Of a stretch of DNA of 42,971 nt, positions 1 through 9,806 are shown piece after piece. Source of the stretch: Bacteroidia bacterium. Lineage in GTDB: Bacteria; Bacteroidota; Bacteroidia; Flavobacteriales; Flavobacteriaceae. A program made the position numbers and the translations under genes. The stretch covers positions 1 to 42,971 of the forward strand of contig JAUIGC010000010.1 in NCBI GenBank assembly GCA_030429835.1, given 5' to 3'. Position 1 is the first letter of the stretch. Every line of letters begins with the position of its first letter. Under the pieces are notes generated by a model, which saw only the letters and a list, made by a program, of their open reading frames with translations, did not search any database and had not been told where the DNA came from.

Positions 1-6
1 GACTAA

Positions 7-312
7 ATGAAGACCAAACCCTATTATGCCGTAATCTTCACTTCCGTTCGTTCGGATGGTGATCATGGTTATTCGAAAATGGCAGAGGCCATGGATGAAT
101 TGGCCAAAACCCAACCCGGTTATATCGACATTGAAAGTGCTAGGGAAGACATCGGAATAACTGTAAGTTATTGGGAAAGTTTGGAGGCCATTGCCCATTG
201 GAAAAACAATTCTGAACATATGTTGGCGCAGTCTAAAGGAATTAGTGACTGGTATAAAAACTACAGGGTTAGAATTTGCAAGGTAGAACGGGAGTATTCC
301 TGGGAAAAGTAA
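7..312 (+). CDS. Antibiotic biosynthesis monooxygenase (ABM) domain protein
   Basis: A 101-residue single-domain protein of the dimeric alpha-beta barrel (ABM) superfamily. The pattern is a beta strand (YYAVIFTSVRS, residues 6-16), a helix with MAEAMDELAKTQPGYI (25-40), then the hallmark SYWESLEAIAHWKNNSEHM (54-72), which is the W-x(5-8)-A-x-x-W/H segment typical of ABM proteins. The length is normal for the family. Members may be cofactor-free oxygenases or small-molecule binding proteins, and the substrate cannot be predicted. It lies 106 bases upstream of glpK in the same direction, but a separate glpK promoter seems present, so there is no evidence for a shared role. The ATG at position 7 has little upstream sequence in view. 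Confidence 0.8.
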   Translation: MKTKPYYAVIFTSVRSDGDHGYSKMAEAMDELAKTQPGYIDIESAREDIGITVSYWESLEAIAHWKNNSEHMLAQSKGISDWYKNYRVRICKVEREYSWEK

Positions 313-345
313 AATCACTTACATATTAGGGAAGTCACCATTTCC

Positions 346-376
346 TTTGAAAACTAATTAAATCCTATTATCTTTC
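346..376 (+). promoter_or_regulatory. Putative Bacteroidota promoter of glpK
   Basis: TTTG at 346-349, a 19-base gap and TATCTTTC at 369-376 match the Bacteroidota consensus TTTG-N19-TAnnTTTG with one mismatch. Transcription would then start near 383, which makes the in-frame ATG at 383 an unlikely start and favours the ATG at 419. This is a pattern match only. Confidence 0.4.
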
Positions 377-379
377 TAA

Positions 380-1903
<1,524 letters not shown>

Positions 1904-1986
1904 GCCTATTATTTTATCATTAAATTAAGAAGTATGGCGGTTCATACGGGTGCCTTACATCTTATCTTTATGGAAGAAAGAAAATT

Positions 1987-3654
1987 ATGCAGCATATAGA
2001 GTTTTCCAATTTAAACCGCGAGAAATATATTGAACGATTAAAAACCGAATCTTTTGATTTGGTGATTATCGGCGGAGGGATTACCGGGGCCGGTATAGCC
2101 TTGGACGCCGCGTCCAGGGGTTTGAAAGTAGCTTTGCTGGAAAAAAATGATTTTGCATCCGGCACCAGTAGCAAGTCTACCAAATTGATACACGGGGGCT
2201 TACGCTATTTAAAACAATTCGATTTTTGGCTGGTCAAGGAAGTGGGTACAGAACGTTCCATCGTACATAAATTGGCTCCTCACTTGGTGCTTCCAGAGAA
2301 AATGTTGTTGCCATTAATCGAGAATGGTTCCTATGGGAAATGGCTGACCTCCATTGGACTGAAGGTCTATGATATTTTGGCCCAGGTTTCAGGTGATGAT
2401 AAGCGACAAATGTTGGAGAAGAAGGAAGCCTTAAAATTGGAACCCCTTTTGCCCAAAAAGATATTGAACGGGGCGGGTTATTATGCCGAATATAGAACGG
2501 ATGATGCCCGGCTCACCATTGAAAATATAAAGACAAGCTTACTTTTCGGTGCGCAGGCCTTGAACTATGCCACGGTAACCGATTTTTCGTATAAAAATGA
2601 AAAGGTTGCCGGTGTAAAAGTACGGGATGAGGTTACCGGGACGGATTTCGAAATCAAGTCCAAATATGTCATTAGTGCTGCGGGACCTTGGGTAGACGAC
2701 CTAAGGGTGCTCAACAATTCCAAAAAGGGTAAGCAACTGCATCTGACCAAAGGGGTACATTTGGTTTTTCCATATGAAAAGCTTCCTGTAAAACAATCTG
2801 TTTATTTTGATATTCCCGATGGCCGAATGATGTTCGCCATTCCAAGGGGGAAGATAACTTATGTAGGTACTACGGATACCAATTATAATGATAACAAGGA
2901 CAAGGTCCGTACGGATATTGCCGATGCCATCTATCTTATTTCAGCGGTGAACAATATGTTCCCTGATATCAATTTGGAACTGGATGATATTGTTTCTTCT
3001 TGGGCAGGTCTACGACCCTTGATTCATGAAGAAGGAAAATCCGCTTCGGAGTTATCCAGGAAAGATGAAATATTTGTTTCGGATACGGGGCTGATCAGTA
3101 TAGCGGGTGGAAAGCTTACGGGTTATCGGAAAATGGCAGAACGGGTCGTGGACCGTGTAGTGGAAAAACTGAAGCTGGAATACGAAACGGAGACCAAGAA
3201 ATGCTATACGGACAAAATTTCGCTCTGCGGAAACGATAATTTCAAGAAATTCAAACACGTAAAAAAATACATTGACAAGGTGTATGAACGCATCAAGCCC
3301 GATGGTTTTTCAAAACACGATGCCTGGTTTTTAGTGACCAATTATGGGGAACAAACGGAGGCAATCCTTGAGCTTTATGGAAAAAGAACCGAAAAGGACA
3401 ATGCTACCAAACTTGTTTTGGCGGAGTTGGAGTACGGATTCTACAACGAAATGGTGCTAAACCCCATGGATTTCTTTATTAGAAGAACGGGCAGGCTCTA
3501 TTTTGATATTGAGAGTATTATTCAGTATATGAATCCGGTCCTAAATGAATTTAAGGTTATTTTGAAATCGGACGATGCTCAACTAAAAGCTTGGCAGAAA
3601 ACCTTGGAAAATGAAATCAAGGAACATTCGGATTTTTCATTGAACAGGGCCTAA
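1987..3654 (+). CDS. glpD: FAD-dependent glycerol-3-phosphate dehydrogenase
   Basis: Oxidises glycerol 3-phosphate to dihydroxyacetone phosphate and passes electrons to the quinone pool at the inner face of the cytoplasmic membrane. The 555 residues cover the full family length. The FAD-binding Rossmann motif GGGITGAG is at residues 29-36, followed by LLEKNDFASGTSSKSTKLIHGGLRYL, the classic GlpD signature. Further on are TYVGTTDTNY, WAGLRPL and the ISIAGGKLTGYRKMAE segment. The C-terminal helical domain is complete. It follows glpK by 83 bases and is the second step of the same pathway. Its stop codon overlaps the end of the convergent gpsA by 4 bases (3651-3654). Confidence 0.96.
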   Translation: MQHIEFSNLNREKYIERLKTESFDLVIIGGGITGAGIALDAASRGLKVALLEKNDFASGTSSKSTKLIHGGLRYLKQFDFWLVKEVGTERSIVHKLAPHLVLPEKMLLPLIENGSYGKWLTSIGLKVYDILAQVSGDDKRQMLEKKEALKLEPLLPKKILNGAGYYAEYRTDDARLTIENIKTSLLFGAQALNYATVTDFSYKNEKVAGVKVRDEVTGTDFEIKSKYVISAAGPWVDDLRVLNNSKKGKQLHLTKGVHLVFPYEKLPVKQSVYFDIPDGRMMFAIPRGKITYVGTTDTNYNDNKDKVRTDIADAIYLISAVNNMFPDINLELDDIVSSWAGLRPLIHEEGKSASELSRKDEIFVSDTGLISIAGGKLTGYRKMAERVVDRVVEKLKLEYETETKKCYTDKISLCGNDNFKKFKHVKKYIDKVYERIKPDGFSKHDAWFLVTNYGEQTEAILELYGKRTEKDNATKLVLAELEYGFYNEMVLNPMDFFIRRTGRLYFDIESIIQYMNPVLNEFKVILKSDDAQLKAWQKTLENEIKEHSDFSLNRA

Positions 3655-4652
3655 TCCAACTTTTCCGTTAGCGCTGCAAAAACCTTTTTGGCATTTTTAT
3701 TTTCGTAGAGGACTTCGTAAACTGCGTCTATGATGGGAGTCTTTACCTTCTTTTTAAAATCGTTCTTTATTTGGTAGGCACTTTTGGTGGCGTAATACCC
3801 TTCGGCGACCATACTCATTTCCATTTGGGCGCTTTTTACGGTATAGCCTTTCCCGATCATGTTACCAAACATTCGGTTTCTACTAAATGTGGAATATCCA
3901 GTAACCAACAAATCCCCTAGATAGGCGGATTGATTTATGTTTCGGTCTATGTTGTGGATGCGTTTTGTATACCGTTTCATTTCCCGGATGGCATTGCTCA
4001 TCAAAACACTTTGAAAGTTGTCGCCATAGCCAAGACCATGGGCAATACCAGCGGCTATGGCATAGATGTTTTTTAGCATGGCCGCGTACTCCGTACCAAT
4101 AATATCCTTGGTTATTTTGGTCTTGATAAAATTACTGGACAGATTTTTGGCCACTAACTTGGCCTTTTTTGGGTCCGCACAGGCAATGGTCAGATACGAA
4201 AGACGTTCCATGGCCACCTCCTCCGCATGGCAGGGCCCTGTAATTACTCCAATATTTTCAAAAGGAATGTTATAGGTATCATGAAAATGTTCGCCAACAA
4301 TTTTTCCGGTTTCGGGCACGATACCTTTAATGGCGGAAAATATAATTTTATCGTCCAAAGGAGCGGAAAGCTTCTCAAGTTCTTGCATTAAAAAAGCCGA
4401 TGGTATGGCAAATATTAAGACATCGGCATAATGTACTATTTCATTGATTTCATCCGTTAGGAATAGCTGCTCGGTCTTAAACTCGACCGAGGTAAGATAG
4501 TTGGGATTGTGCTTTTGAATTTTAAGGTAACCAATGGCATCGGAGTTTCTCATATACCAGCCCACCGTATCCTGATTGGCGGTTAACATTTTAACTATAG
4601 CGGTGGCCCAACTCCCGCCTCCCAATACTGCAAATTTCATTTCTTCCTTCAT
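3651..4652 (-). CDS. gpsA: NAD(P)H-dependent glycerol-3-phosphate dehydrogenase
   Basis: Reduces dihydroxyacetone phosphate to glycerol 3-phosphate for phospholipid synthesis, the reverse direction of GlpD. The 333-residue length is right for GpsA. The N-terminal dinucleotide fold has GGGSWATA (residues 11-18); IFSAIKGI, GPCHAEEVAMERLSYLT and KNIYAIAAGIAHGLGYGDN are the substrate-binding and catalytic-lysine segments. An alternative ATG four codons in (4640) is also possible, since the fold begins at MKFAVLGGG. The gene is convergent with glpD and the two stop codons overlap, so transcription of one may interfere with the other. This is an unusually tight pairing of the anabolic and catabolic enzymes. 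Confidence 0.95.
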   Translation of the reverse strand: MKEEMKFAVLGGGSWATAIVKMLTANQDTVGWYMRNSDAIGYLKIQKHNPNYLTSVEFKTEQLFLTDEINEIVHYADVLIFAIPSAFLMQELEKLSAPLDDKIIFSAIKGIVPETGKIVGEHFHDTYNIPFENIGVITGPCHAEEVAMERLSYLTIACADPKKAKLVAKNLSSNFIKTKITKDIIGTEYAAMLKNIYAIAAGIAHGLGYGDNFQSVLMSNAIREMKRYTKRIHNIDRNINQSAYLGDLLVTGYSTFSRNRMFGNMIGKGYTVKSAQMEMSMVAEGYYATKSAYQIKNDFKKKVKTPIIDAVYEVLYENKNAKKVFAALTEKLD

Positions 4653-4670
4653 ACAATTAAAATATCAATA

Positions 4671-4678
4671 CAAAATTA
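4671..4678 (-). promoter_or_regulatory. Possible -7 box of gpsA
   Basis: On the minus strand this octamer reads TAATTTTG, a perfect TAnnTTTG box, 19-26 bases before the gpsA ATG. No convincing TTTG -33 box is seen at the expected spacing, so the call is weak. Confidence 0.25.
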
Positions 4679-4775
4679 CCAAATAATAAATTGCATATGA
4701 AGTAATGATTATCAGTCCGTTATGTTTTTTGGCACGGTGCTTGTTTTCTTTTAACCGGAATTAAAACTATAGGTT

Positions 4776-5690
4776 ATGAAACATGTAAAACTACTTTTCG
4801 GATATGCATTATTGACGACTTTATTGGTTTCCTGCTACGCAGATGTTATTGTGGAGGATGAATTCATTGAGGAATCCGCCTTCAATACGGACCAAGTTTT
4901 ACAGGCATACGACCTATGGTATATAGATATCAACGAAACCCGCGGAAATGGCGAAGTTCCTTTTTTACAAAGGGCCTTTACCGTTAGTTTTGATCGTGGT
5001 ACTTTTTATGCCAATAATAATATTGTCGGCATAGGGAAGACTGGAAATGGTTTCGGAATCGATGTTGGTTTTTACGATACGTACCGTGGAGTGGTTGAAA
5101 TAGATCATGATGTGGATGGCACATGGTTATTGGAGGTATACGCCGTAAACGGAAGTACGATAGAGCTTTACGAGCCCAGCACGGATACATCATACATACT
5201 TCAGGGTTATCAAAGAAACAATTTTGATTACGATCAGGTATTTTATGATAACATCAACTACTTCATCCAAGAGTACGATGCTTGGGAAAAGACCTATACC
5301 AGTAACGAAGGGGAGTTGAACGATTTTGACGATGAGAACTTTCTACAATTTCTACCCAATATGTTTCGTTCTTCGGTGGATGCACCTGGAACTTCTTTAG
5401 GTAGTTTGCAGTGGGATTATGAAGGGAATTATCAGGTGTATGATGTTGCCAACGATGCTTCCTTAAAGACCTTAACCTTGGATTATGATTTTTTTGGCAA
5501 CGATTATTTTGAGCTTTATGTGATCAATGATGGCACTATAGAATTATATCACCCAGATAGCGGAACTATCTACGAATTTAAGGGTAGGGGTTATCAGCAA
5601 TATTTAAAAACGGGAAAGGGTACCATGGATAAGAAAAGAATAAAGACTTCCAATCCTACCATGGATGTGGTAAGGAAGCGAGCAAAATAG
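4776..5690 (+). CDS. Lipoprotein with an internal domain duplication, function unknown
   Basis: I do not recognise a named family. The N-terminus is a lipoprotein signal (hydrophobic stretch then LLVSC, lipidated Cys20), so the mature protein should sit in an envelope membrane. The 304 residues contain two related halves. The end of the first, VYAVNGSTIELYEPSTDTSY (near residues 123-142), resembles the end of the second, LYVINDGTIELYHPDSGTIY (near 250-270), and each is followed by a Q/G-x-G-Y segment. Each half reads as alternating strands rich in Asp, Tyr and Gly, suggestive of a small lipocalin-like beta fold. The tail is basic (KKRIKTSNPTMDVVRKRAK). A strong terminator follows directly. 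It is divergent from gpsA with a 123-base gap. Confidence 0.85.
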   Translation: MKHVKLLFGYALLTTLLVSCYADVIVEDEFIEESAFNTDQVLQAYDLWYIDINETRGNGEVPFLQRAFTVSFDRGTFYANNNIVGIGKTGNGFGIDVGFYDTYRGVVEIDHDVDGTWLLEVYAVNGSTIELYEPSTDTSYILQGYQRNNFDYDQVFYDNINYFIQEYDAWEKTYTSNEGELNDFDDENFLQFLPNMFRSSVDAPGTSLGSLQWDYEGNYQVYDVANDASLKTLTLDYDFFGNDYFELYVINDGTIELYHPDSGTIYEFKGRGYQQYLKTGKGTMDKKRIKTSNPTMDVVRKRAK

Positions 5691-5712
5691 TTTTTAGGTT
5701 GGTTAGTTGTTC

Positions 5713-5750
5713 AAACCGCCAGGGAGTATAAAACCTCCCGGCGGTTTTTT
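5713..5750 (+). terminator. Rho-independent terminator after the 4776-5690 lipoprotein gene
   Basis: The arm ACCGCCAGGGAG (one bulged A) pairs with CTCCCGGCGGT around a TATAAAAC-type loop and runs into TTTTTT. It ends the plus-strand lipoprotein transcript 23 bases after its stop. Confidence 0.85.
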
Positions 5751-5770
5751 GTTGAAATAGCAACTATCTA

Positions 5771-6235
5771 TTATTTACCGGGAATAGCTTCCGGCCATCC
5801 CTTTCTATATTCTGAAACCGTTTCCCCATAACTTTTGGCTAGGGATTCCGCTTCTTCACTGGAATAGATTTTCTTTGCCTTTTTAAAGAAGTCCTCTTCT
5901 TCATCCTTTAAATGGTGTTCCACTTTTTCGGCAAGTTTCTCCATTGTGGCCAGCCAATGGGGAGAACTCATATCGGTATCGTCCAGTTCTTCTATGAGTT
6001 CGTCCATTTCATGGTGTTCTGCCATGCCGTGCCTGGCATCTTCCTGCATCTTATCGGAATCTATCAATGGGGAATAAAAAAATCGTTCTTCCGCAACTTC
6101 GTGTACTTCCAATTCCTTCTTCAGTTCCTCCCAGATATCCCTTCTTTCCTCAGAATCTCCTGAGGTTTTTAGGATTTTGGAGCATAATTCCCGTTGGATA
6201 TCATGATCGTCTTTGATGGCTTTATAAATGTTCAT
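5771..6235 (-). CDS. Hemerythrin HHE cation-binding domain protein
   Basis: A 154-residue all-helical protein of the hemerythrin/HHE family, which binds a non-haem di-iron centre and is linked to oxygen, nitric oxide or iron handling. The metal ligands are visible in order: H11 in KDDHDIQREL, then VHEVAEERFFY (His/Glu, near 44-54), GMAEHHEMDELIEEL (His-His-x-x-x-Glu/Asp) and VEHHLKDEEEDFF (His-x-x-x-Glu/Asp). No signal peptide, so it is cytoplasmic. It is isolated, convergent with the upstream lipoprotein gene, and has no visible partner that would fix its role. Confidence 0.9.
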   Translation of the reverse strand: MNIYKAIKDDHDIQRELCSKILKTSGDSEERRDIWEELKKELEVHEVAEERFFYSPLIDSDKMQEDARHGMAEHHEMDELIEELDDTDMSSPHWLATMEKLAEKVEHHLKDEEEDFFKKAKKIYSSEEAESLAKSYGETVSEYRKGWPEAIPGK

Positions 6236-6377
6236 TTCTAAATCTTTTTAGGGACTCTAATTTGGCCAGCTTATTAAAAGAGGCAAAAATTGCTGTCCGG
6301 ATTAATTTAGATACAAGATAAGCTATAGGTACTCCTATGCTTACCTCCATTAAATCAAAGATTAGTGCGAATGCGTT

Positions 6378-6980
6378 TTAAACGCACTCCTTGTCAGAAA
6401 GTGGCAAGGGTCTATAGGCAAAGTATTGCAATACCTCTTCCAGCGCCATTCTTAAGGCCTTGTTTACGGGTACAATGATATTTCCCAAGCGAAAATCTAT
6501 TTGGTTGAGTTGCATATAGTACTCCGTAAACACGGGCACGGACATGCCTTGGCTTATTTTTTCCGATGCTGAAGCAAAGTTTTCCGCTTGGCCTTCCTTG
6601 ATGACCTTACAAGTTGCCAGTCTAAGCTTGCCATATTTGTCCGTGTTGGCCCCGTAGCCGAACAACCGGCATATAAGCCCGCGATACTTATAGGTTTTGC
6701 AATGGCCTTGACCTACAACGGTAAGTGGCTGGTAGTTTACGCAGGTAGGGGTTTGAATCTCCCTAAGGATCTGCAACATTTTTTCGGCTTCACCGGTTAA
6801 AAACAAGTGAAAGGCCCATGGTAAAAACTCCAATGGGGACGCTTCTATATCTGGATGGGTGCAGCACCTTCCACAGCCGGAAAGACAACTTAAACCCGTA
6901 TTATTTTGAAAAGTTGCGGTTTCCTTTTCCAGTTGATGGAACAACTGTTCTATCAACGTTACTTTTTGCGGTAAGGTCAT
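6378..6980 (-). CDS. YkgJ-family cysteine cluster protein
   Basis: A 200-residue protein with the UPF0153/YkgJ zinc- or iron-chelating cluster. C32, C36, C39 and C40 occur in SCLSGCGRCCTHPDIEASPLE, followed by more cysteines at TCVNY, GHCKTYKYRGLICRLFGYG and ATCKVIKEG. This matches the C-x3-C-x2-C...C pattern of the family, which binds metal; the biological role is poorly known. A palindrome TGCGTTTTAAACGCA (6372-6386) spans its stop codon and might help end transcription, though there is no T-run. Confidence 0.85.
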   Translation of the reverse strand: MTLPQKVTLIEQLFHQLEKETATFQNNTGLSCLSGCGRCCTHPDIEASPLEFLPWAFHLFLTGEAEKMLQILREIQTPTCVNYQPLTVVGQGHCKTYKYRGLICRLFGYGANTDKYGKLRLATCKVIKEGQAENFASASEKISQGMSVPVFTEYYMQLNQIDFRLGNIIVPVNKALRMALEEVLQYFAYRPLPLSDKECV

Positions 6981-7070
6981 TGATTTTTCGCGCGAAGGTA
7001 GATTTAAAATCGATCCGTTGGGATTTTTTATTTTTATTTTAAAATACTGATAAACAATTATTTAAAGCAA

Positions 7071-7427
7071 TCAAAGGCTTTGCCCAAAAGTCAACAAGTT
7101 GTTATCTGGATCAAGGAGGGAGAATTCCTTTTGTCCCCAAGGTTTTACCGTTAATTTCCCATTGGGATGAATGGCCACATTTTGCTCTAGAAGCGATGAA
7201 TAAAAATGGTCAATATCATTACAACGAATATAGACCTGGCCATAATTTTCTTTGGGGTCCAAACCTTTAAAAAGGAAGAAATGGATTTGAATATTGTCCT
7301 TTTCGAGCATCAAGTAATCGGGATAATCCACAGCGCCTATGTTACGGAAGCCCAACGCATTTATATAGTAGTTCTTGGTTTTGTTCTTATCGCGCATAGG
7401 TAATTTGGGATGGATTTCGGTCAACAT
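7071..7427 (-). CDS. VOC-family (glyoxalase/bleomycin-resistance-like) protein
   Basis: A 118-residue single vicinal-oxygen-chelate domain. It starts with EIHPKLPMRDKNKTKNYYINALGF, the usual 'strand, helix, F/Y-Y-x-x-x-LGF' opening. QIHFFLF is the second metal-ligand strand, YIRCNDIDHFYSSL begins the second repeat, and KEFSLLDPDNNLLTFGQ is the closing signature with the D-P-D/E-G/N-N-x-x-x-F motif. It resembles the ble-type antibiotic-binding subgroup, but sequence alone cannot separate drug binding from a lyase or dioxygenase role. It is 45 bases from the upstream GNAT gene in the same direction, so the two could be co-transcribed. Confidence 0.85.
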   Translation of the reverse strand: MLTEIHPKLPMRDKNKTKNYYINALGFRNIGAVDYPDYLMLEKDNIQIHFFLFKGLDPKENYGQVYIRCNDIDHFYSSLLEQNVAIHPNGKLTVKPWGQKEFSLLDPDNNLLTFGQSL

Positions 7428-7472
7428 ATTTTTAAATTTAAGTCATGCAACAATAGAAATGTGTACGTTTTT

Positions 7473-7967
7473 CTAAGCAATATTCTTCTCAAGAACATAA
7501 TCGTCCATAACATATCCATTCCCAATATCCTGCACGATGGAGTCAACATTGGCAAAGCCCATTTTTTCATAAGCCGTGATGGACTTAGAATTGTACTTGT
7601 TAACGGTGAGCCTTATTTTAGGCAAATGGAGTTCCATAGCTTTATTTTCGATGAAGGAAAGGGCCAATTTACCCAACCCATTTCCCCGCATGTTTTTGAG
7701 TACATAAAATTTGCTCAAAAAAAGAAAACCTTTGTGTAAGTTGAAGGCAAAATAGCCTGCATGACCAACATCGGTCTTTATCAAATAATACTGATACCCT
7801 TCTTTAATTTGGTCATTTATGGCCGTTTCCGACTGATATTTCTCCAACATATAATCTACCTGCAACGCACCAATAATGGGCGTGTAATGGTCGGTCCAAA
7901 TGGTTTGTGCCAAATGGGCGACTTTTGTTATTTGCGCTGTTGAGGTTACGGCGATGATAGAGGCCAA
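7473..7967 (-). CDS. GNAT-family N-acetyltransferase
   Basis: A 164-residue GCN5-related acetyltransferase. The acetyl-CoA pyrophosphate loop is MRGNGLGKLAL (R/Q-x-x-G-x-G/A type) after the FYVLKN strand, followed by RLTVNKYNSKSITAYEKMGF, the standard motif B. The acceptor cannot be predicted. The N-terminal part (IWTDHYTPIIGALQVDYMLEKYQS) is a pattern often seen in diamine/peptide-type GNATs of Bacteroidota. It lies just upstream of the VOC gene; the pair may form a two-gene operon. Confidence 0.88.
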   Translation of the reverse strand: MASIIAVTSTAQITKVAHLAQTIWTDHYTPIIGALQVDYMLEKYQSETAINDQIKEGYQYYLIKTDVGHAGYFAFNLHKGFLFLSKFYVLKNMRGNGLGKLALSFIENKAMELHLPKIRLTVNKYNSKSITAYEKMGFANVDSIVQDIGNGYVMDDYVLEKNIA

Positions 7968-7995
7968 AGCGAACTGGAATTTGGTCAGTTTTGTT

Positions 7996-8646
7996 TTAAG
8001 GCAAGGGTTTTACCATGATGTCCTTAAAAAACACGATACTGTTGGGGTCATGGGCCTGTAGTGCAAAAGTCCCTCCCTTCATTAGGCGCATGGAGCCTTC
8101 ATTTCTTTTGGGCTGGGATGGTTCCGTATAGTCCACAACAACGATGTCATTAATTTTAATAATGATTCTGTTACCTTCCACCTTTATGTACTCGGTATAC
8201 CATTCGTTGTCATGTACGTAGTTTTCCTTTACATCCACGATGTCATATAGACTTCCGGTACGTTTCCAATCGGTATGGGAGTTGTTCACCTGAACTTCAT
8301 AACCTTGTGAGGGCCATCCTTCTTCTTGATATTTTGTATGGATGTAAATCCCGGAATTTGACCCAGGTTTGGTCATCACGGTAGCCTTGAACTCAAAATT
8401 TTGAAACTGATGGTCTTCTACTTCACCGTTATAAAAAAGATGCCCCACCTCTCCTTGAACCTTAATGGCCCCGTCCACAATGGAAAAGCTGGAGGCATTT
8501 TTTCCTACTTTCCAACCATCCAGATTTTCTCCGTTAAACAGGGAAATCCATCCATCGTTTTTGGAATTGTCCTTTTGCTGTGCGCTGATGTCATAAACCC
8601 AACCGAGTTGAGAGACCATAAGGGTAAGGAGGAATATTTTTTTCAT
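7996..8646 (-). CDS. Secreted DUF1080 protein (3-keto-disaccharide hydrolase domain)
   Basis: A 216-residue exported protein. Residues 1-22 form a signal peptide (basic KK, hydrophobic core, cleavage after ISA). The rest is one DUF1080/LamG-like jelly-roll: GWISLFNGENLDGWKV opening, GSNSGIYIHTKYQEEGWPSQGYEVQ (the conserved NSGI-x-Q/H and G-x-E-x-Q segments), EWYTEYIKVEGNRIIIKIND, and the closing GTFALQAHDPNSIVFFKDI. Members act on 3-keto-glycosides or bind sugars in the periplasm. No sugar-utilisation genes surround it, so the substrate is open. Confidence 0.9.
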   Translation of the reverse strand: MKKIFLLTLMVSQLGWVYDISAQQKDNSKNDGWISLFNGENLDGWKVGKNASSFSIVDGAIKVQGEVGHLFYNGEVEDHQFQNFEFKATVMTKPGSNSGIYIHTKYQEEGWPSQGYEVQVNNSHTDWKRTGSLYDIVDVKENYVHDNEWYTEYIKVEGNRIIIKINDIVVVDYTEPSQPKRNEGSMRLMKGGTFALQAHDPNSIVFFKDIMVKPLP

Positions 8647-8775
8647 TTTAAAGTCGTTTATTGGTTTTACCTACAAAGTATTGAAAAAAATTGAATGTCC
8701 GGAATCAATCACAGGAACAATTTCAATGTAAGGTTGAATGCTATTGAGGCCTTTTTTAATAAACGAAATTAACAA

Positions 8776-8794
8776 CCTCTCGACTGCGCTCGAG
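8776..8794. repeat. REP-like hairpin CTCGACTGCGCTCGAG
   Basis: A GC-rich interrupted palindrome (CCTC-T-CGA / TCGAGG around CTGCGC) of the 'CTTCGACTNCGCTCAG' type that is scattered between genes in many Flavobacteriia. Related hairpins lie inside the elements at 17482-17501, 18330-18349, 19015-19034 and 20487-20506. Confidence 0.55.
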
Positions 8795-8892
8795 GTGACC
8801 GTAGTGATTACTTGATGTCCAGTTGATTTTTAGGAGTTATTCTTCTGGACAGTTTCATGGATTTGCAAGTAACTCGGTATACACAGAGAACT

Positions 8893-8912
8893 AAAAATCC
8901 AAGAGGATTTTT
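8893..8912 (-). terminator. Terminator-like hairpin after mscS
   Basis: AAAAATCC and GGATTTTT form a perfect 8-base stem around the 4-base loop AAGA. On the minus strand it follows the mscS stop by 45 bases and ends in TTTTT, so it could act as a terminator. Confidence 0.5.
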
Positions 8913-8957
8913 CAAAAGTGGAGGCTCCATTATTTGGGCCGAGTTATGATGTCGTTT

Positions 8958-9806
8958 TTATTCCGTTTTTTTAATAACAACGTTTTGGTAACTATAAGGT
9001 ATCTCTATGTTTTCTTTATCAAATCTTTCCTTGATGGAGCGCAACAAATCGCAATACATAACAAAGCCATTTGAAGAAGTATCAGAATATGCCCAAGCCT
9101 TTAATGTTACGGAAGAGTTACCCAAGGCCACAACCCTGGAAACCACTTCAGGTACATTGTTTTGTATGTCTTCCGGTGTTCTGTTGTCGATATGTAGAGG
9201 GTGTTTTATTATTTCCTCTTCCATTATTTTAAGGGCCTTACCGATATCCGAATCATAACCAATACCAATTTCTATCATTTTGCAGACTTTCGTTTCGATG
9301 AGATTGGCATTAACAATTACTTGCGTGCTTATTACGGAGTTTGGTACGATTACACGATTGTTCTCAAAGTCCCTAAGAACTACTTGTCTCAGGTTGATTT
9401 CTTCTACAATCCCGGTATAGGTTTGATTAAATGTTATTCTGTCATTGATTTTAAAGGGTTTGAACATTACAATTAAAAACCCGCTCATAATATTGCTTAG
9501 GGCTTGTTGCGAAGCCAATCCTGCAACAAGAGATAAAATACCTGCACCTGCCAATAATGAATGGCCTACAGTTTTCATTTCAGGTATTTGTACAAGGGCA
9601 AATGAAATTCCAATCAAATAAATAATTGCTGTAACGACTTTTTTGGCAAAAACATAGCTGGTTGGGTCTATGTGCTTCGTTAGGGCGAGTTTTTTGATAT
9701 ATTTTTCAGATAAATACTTAAAAGAAAAAGCGATAATAATTGTTGCTACTATTATTATTCCGGCAAAGAGTGCCGTTCTAAAATCTGTAAAAATGGTCTT
9801 TATCAT
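8958..9806 (-). CDS. Small-conductance mechanosensitive channel (MscS family)
   Basis: A 282-residue MscS-type channel, which opens under membrane tension to release solutes during osmotic downshock. TM1 is near residues 12-33, TM2 near 50-68, and the pore-lining TM3 is LLAGAGILSLVAGLASQQALSNIMSG with the Ala/Gly packing pattern (about residues 83-108). The beta domain follows (FKINDRITFNQTYTGIVEEINLRQVVLRDFENNRVIVPNS), then the alpha-beta cytoplasmic cage. The length matches E. coli MscS. Its start overlaps the end of the upstream DUF1003 gene by 4 bases, so both are translated from one message. Confidence 0.93.
   Translation of the reverse strand: MIKTIFTDFRTALFAGIIIVATIIIAFSFKYLSEKYIKKLALTKHIDPTSYVFAKKVVTAIIYLIGISFALVQIPEMKTVGHSLLAGAGILSLVAGLASQQALSNIMSGFLIVMFKPFKINDRITFNQTYTGIVEEINLRQVVLRDFENNRVIVPNSVISTQVIVNANLIETKVCKMIEIGIGYDSDIGKALKIMEEEIIKHPLHIDNRTPEDIQNNVPEVVSRVVALGNSSVTLKAWAYSDTSSNGFVMYCDLLRSIKERFDKENIEIPYSYQNVVIKKTE

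Larger units (their letters stand above)
8647..8957. other. 311-base gene-free stretch with REP-like hairpin and terminator-like hairpin
   Basis: No gene is seen. The region holds a REP-like palindrome (8776-8794) and a perfect 8-base-stem hairpin (8893-8912) that can terminate the mscS transcript. The repeat TTGCAAGTAACTCGG near 8873-8887 shows no clear partner. The remainder looks like unremarkable AT-rich spacer and DUF1080 leader. Confidence 0.6.

Noticed and set aside
6364-6388. Terminator at the end of the Cys-cluster gene (AGTGCG...CGCACT with TGCGTTTTAAACGCA)
   Set aside because: A good palindrome but without a T-run on the minus strand, and it overlaps the stop codon; noted under the gene only.
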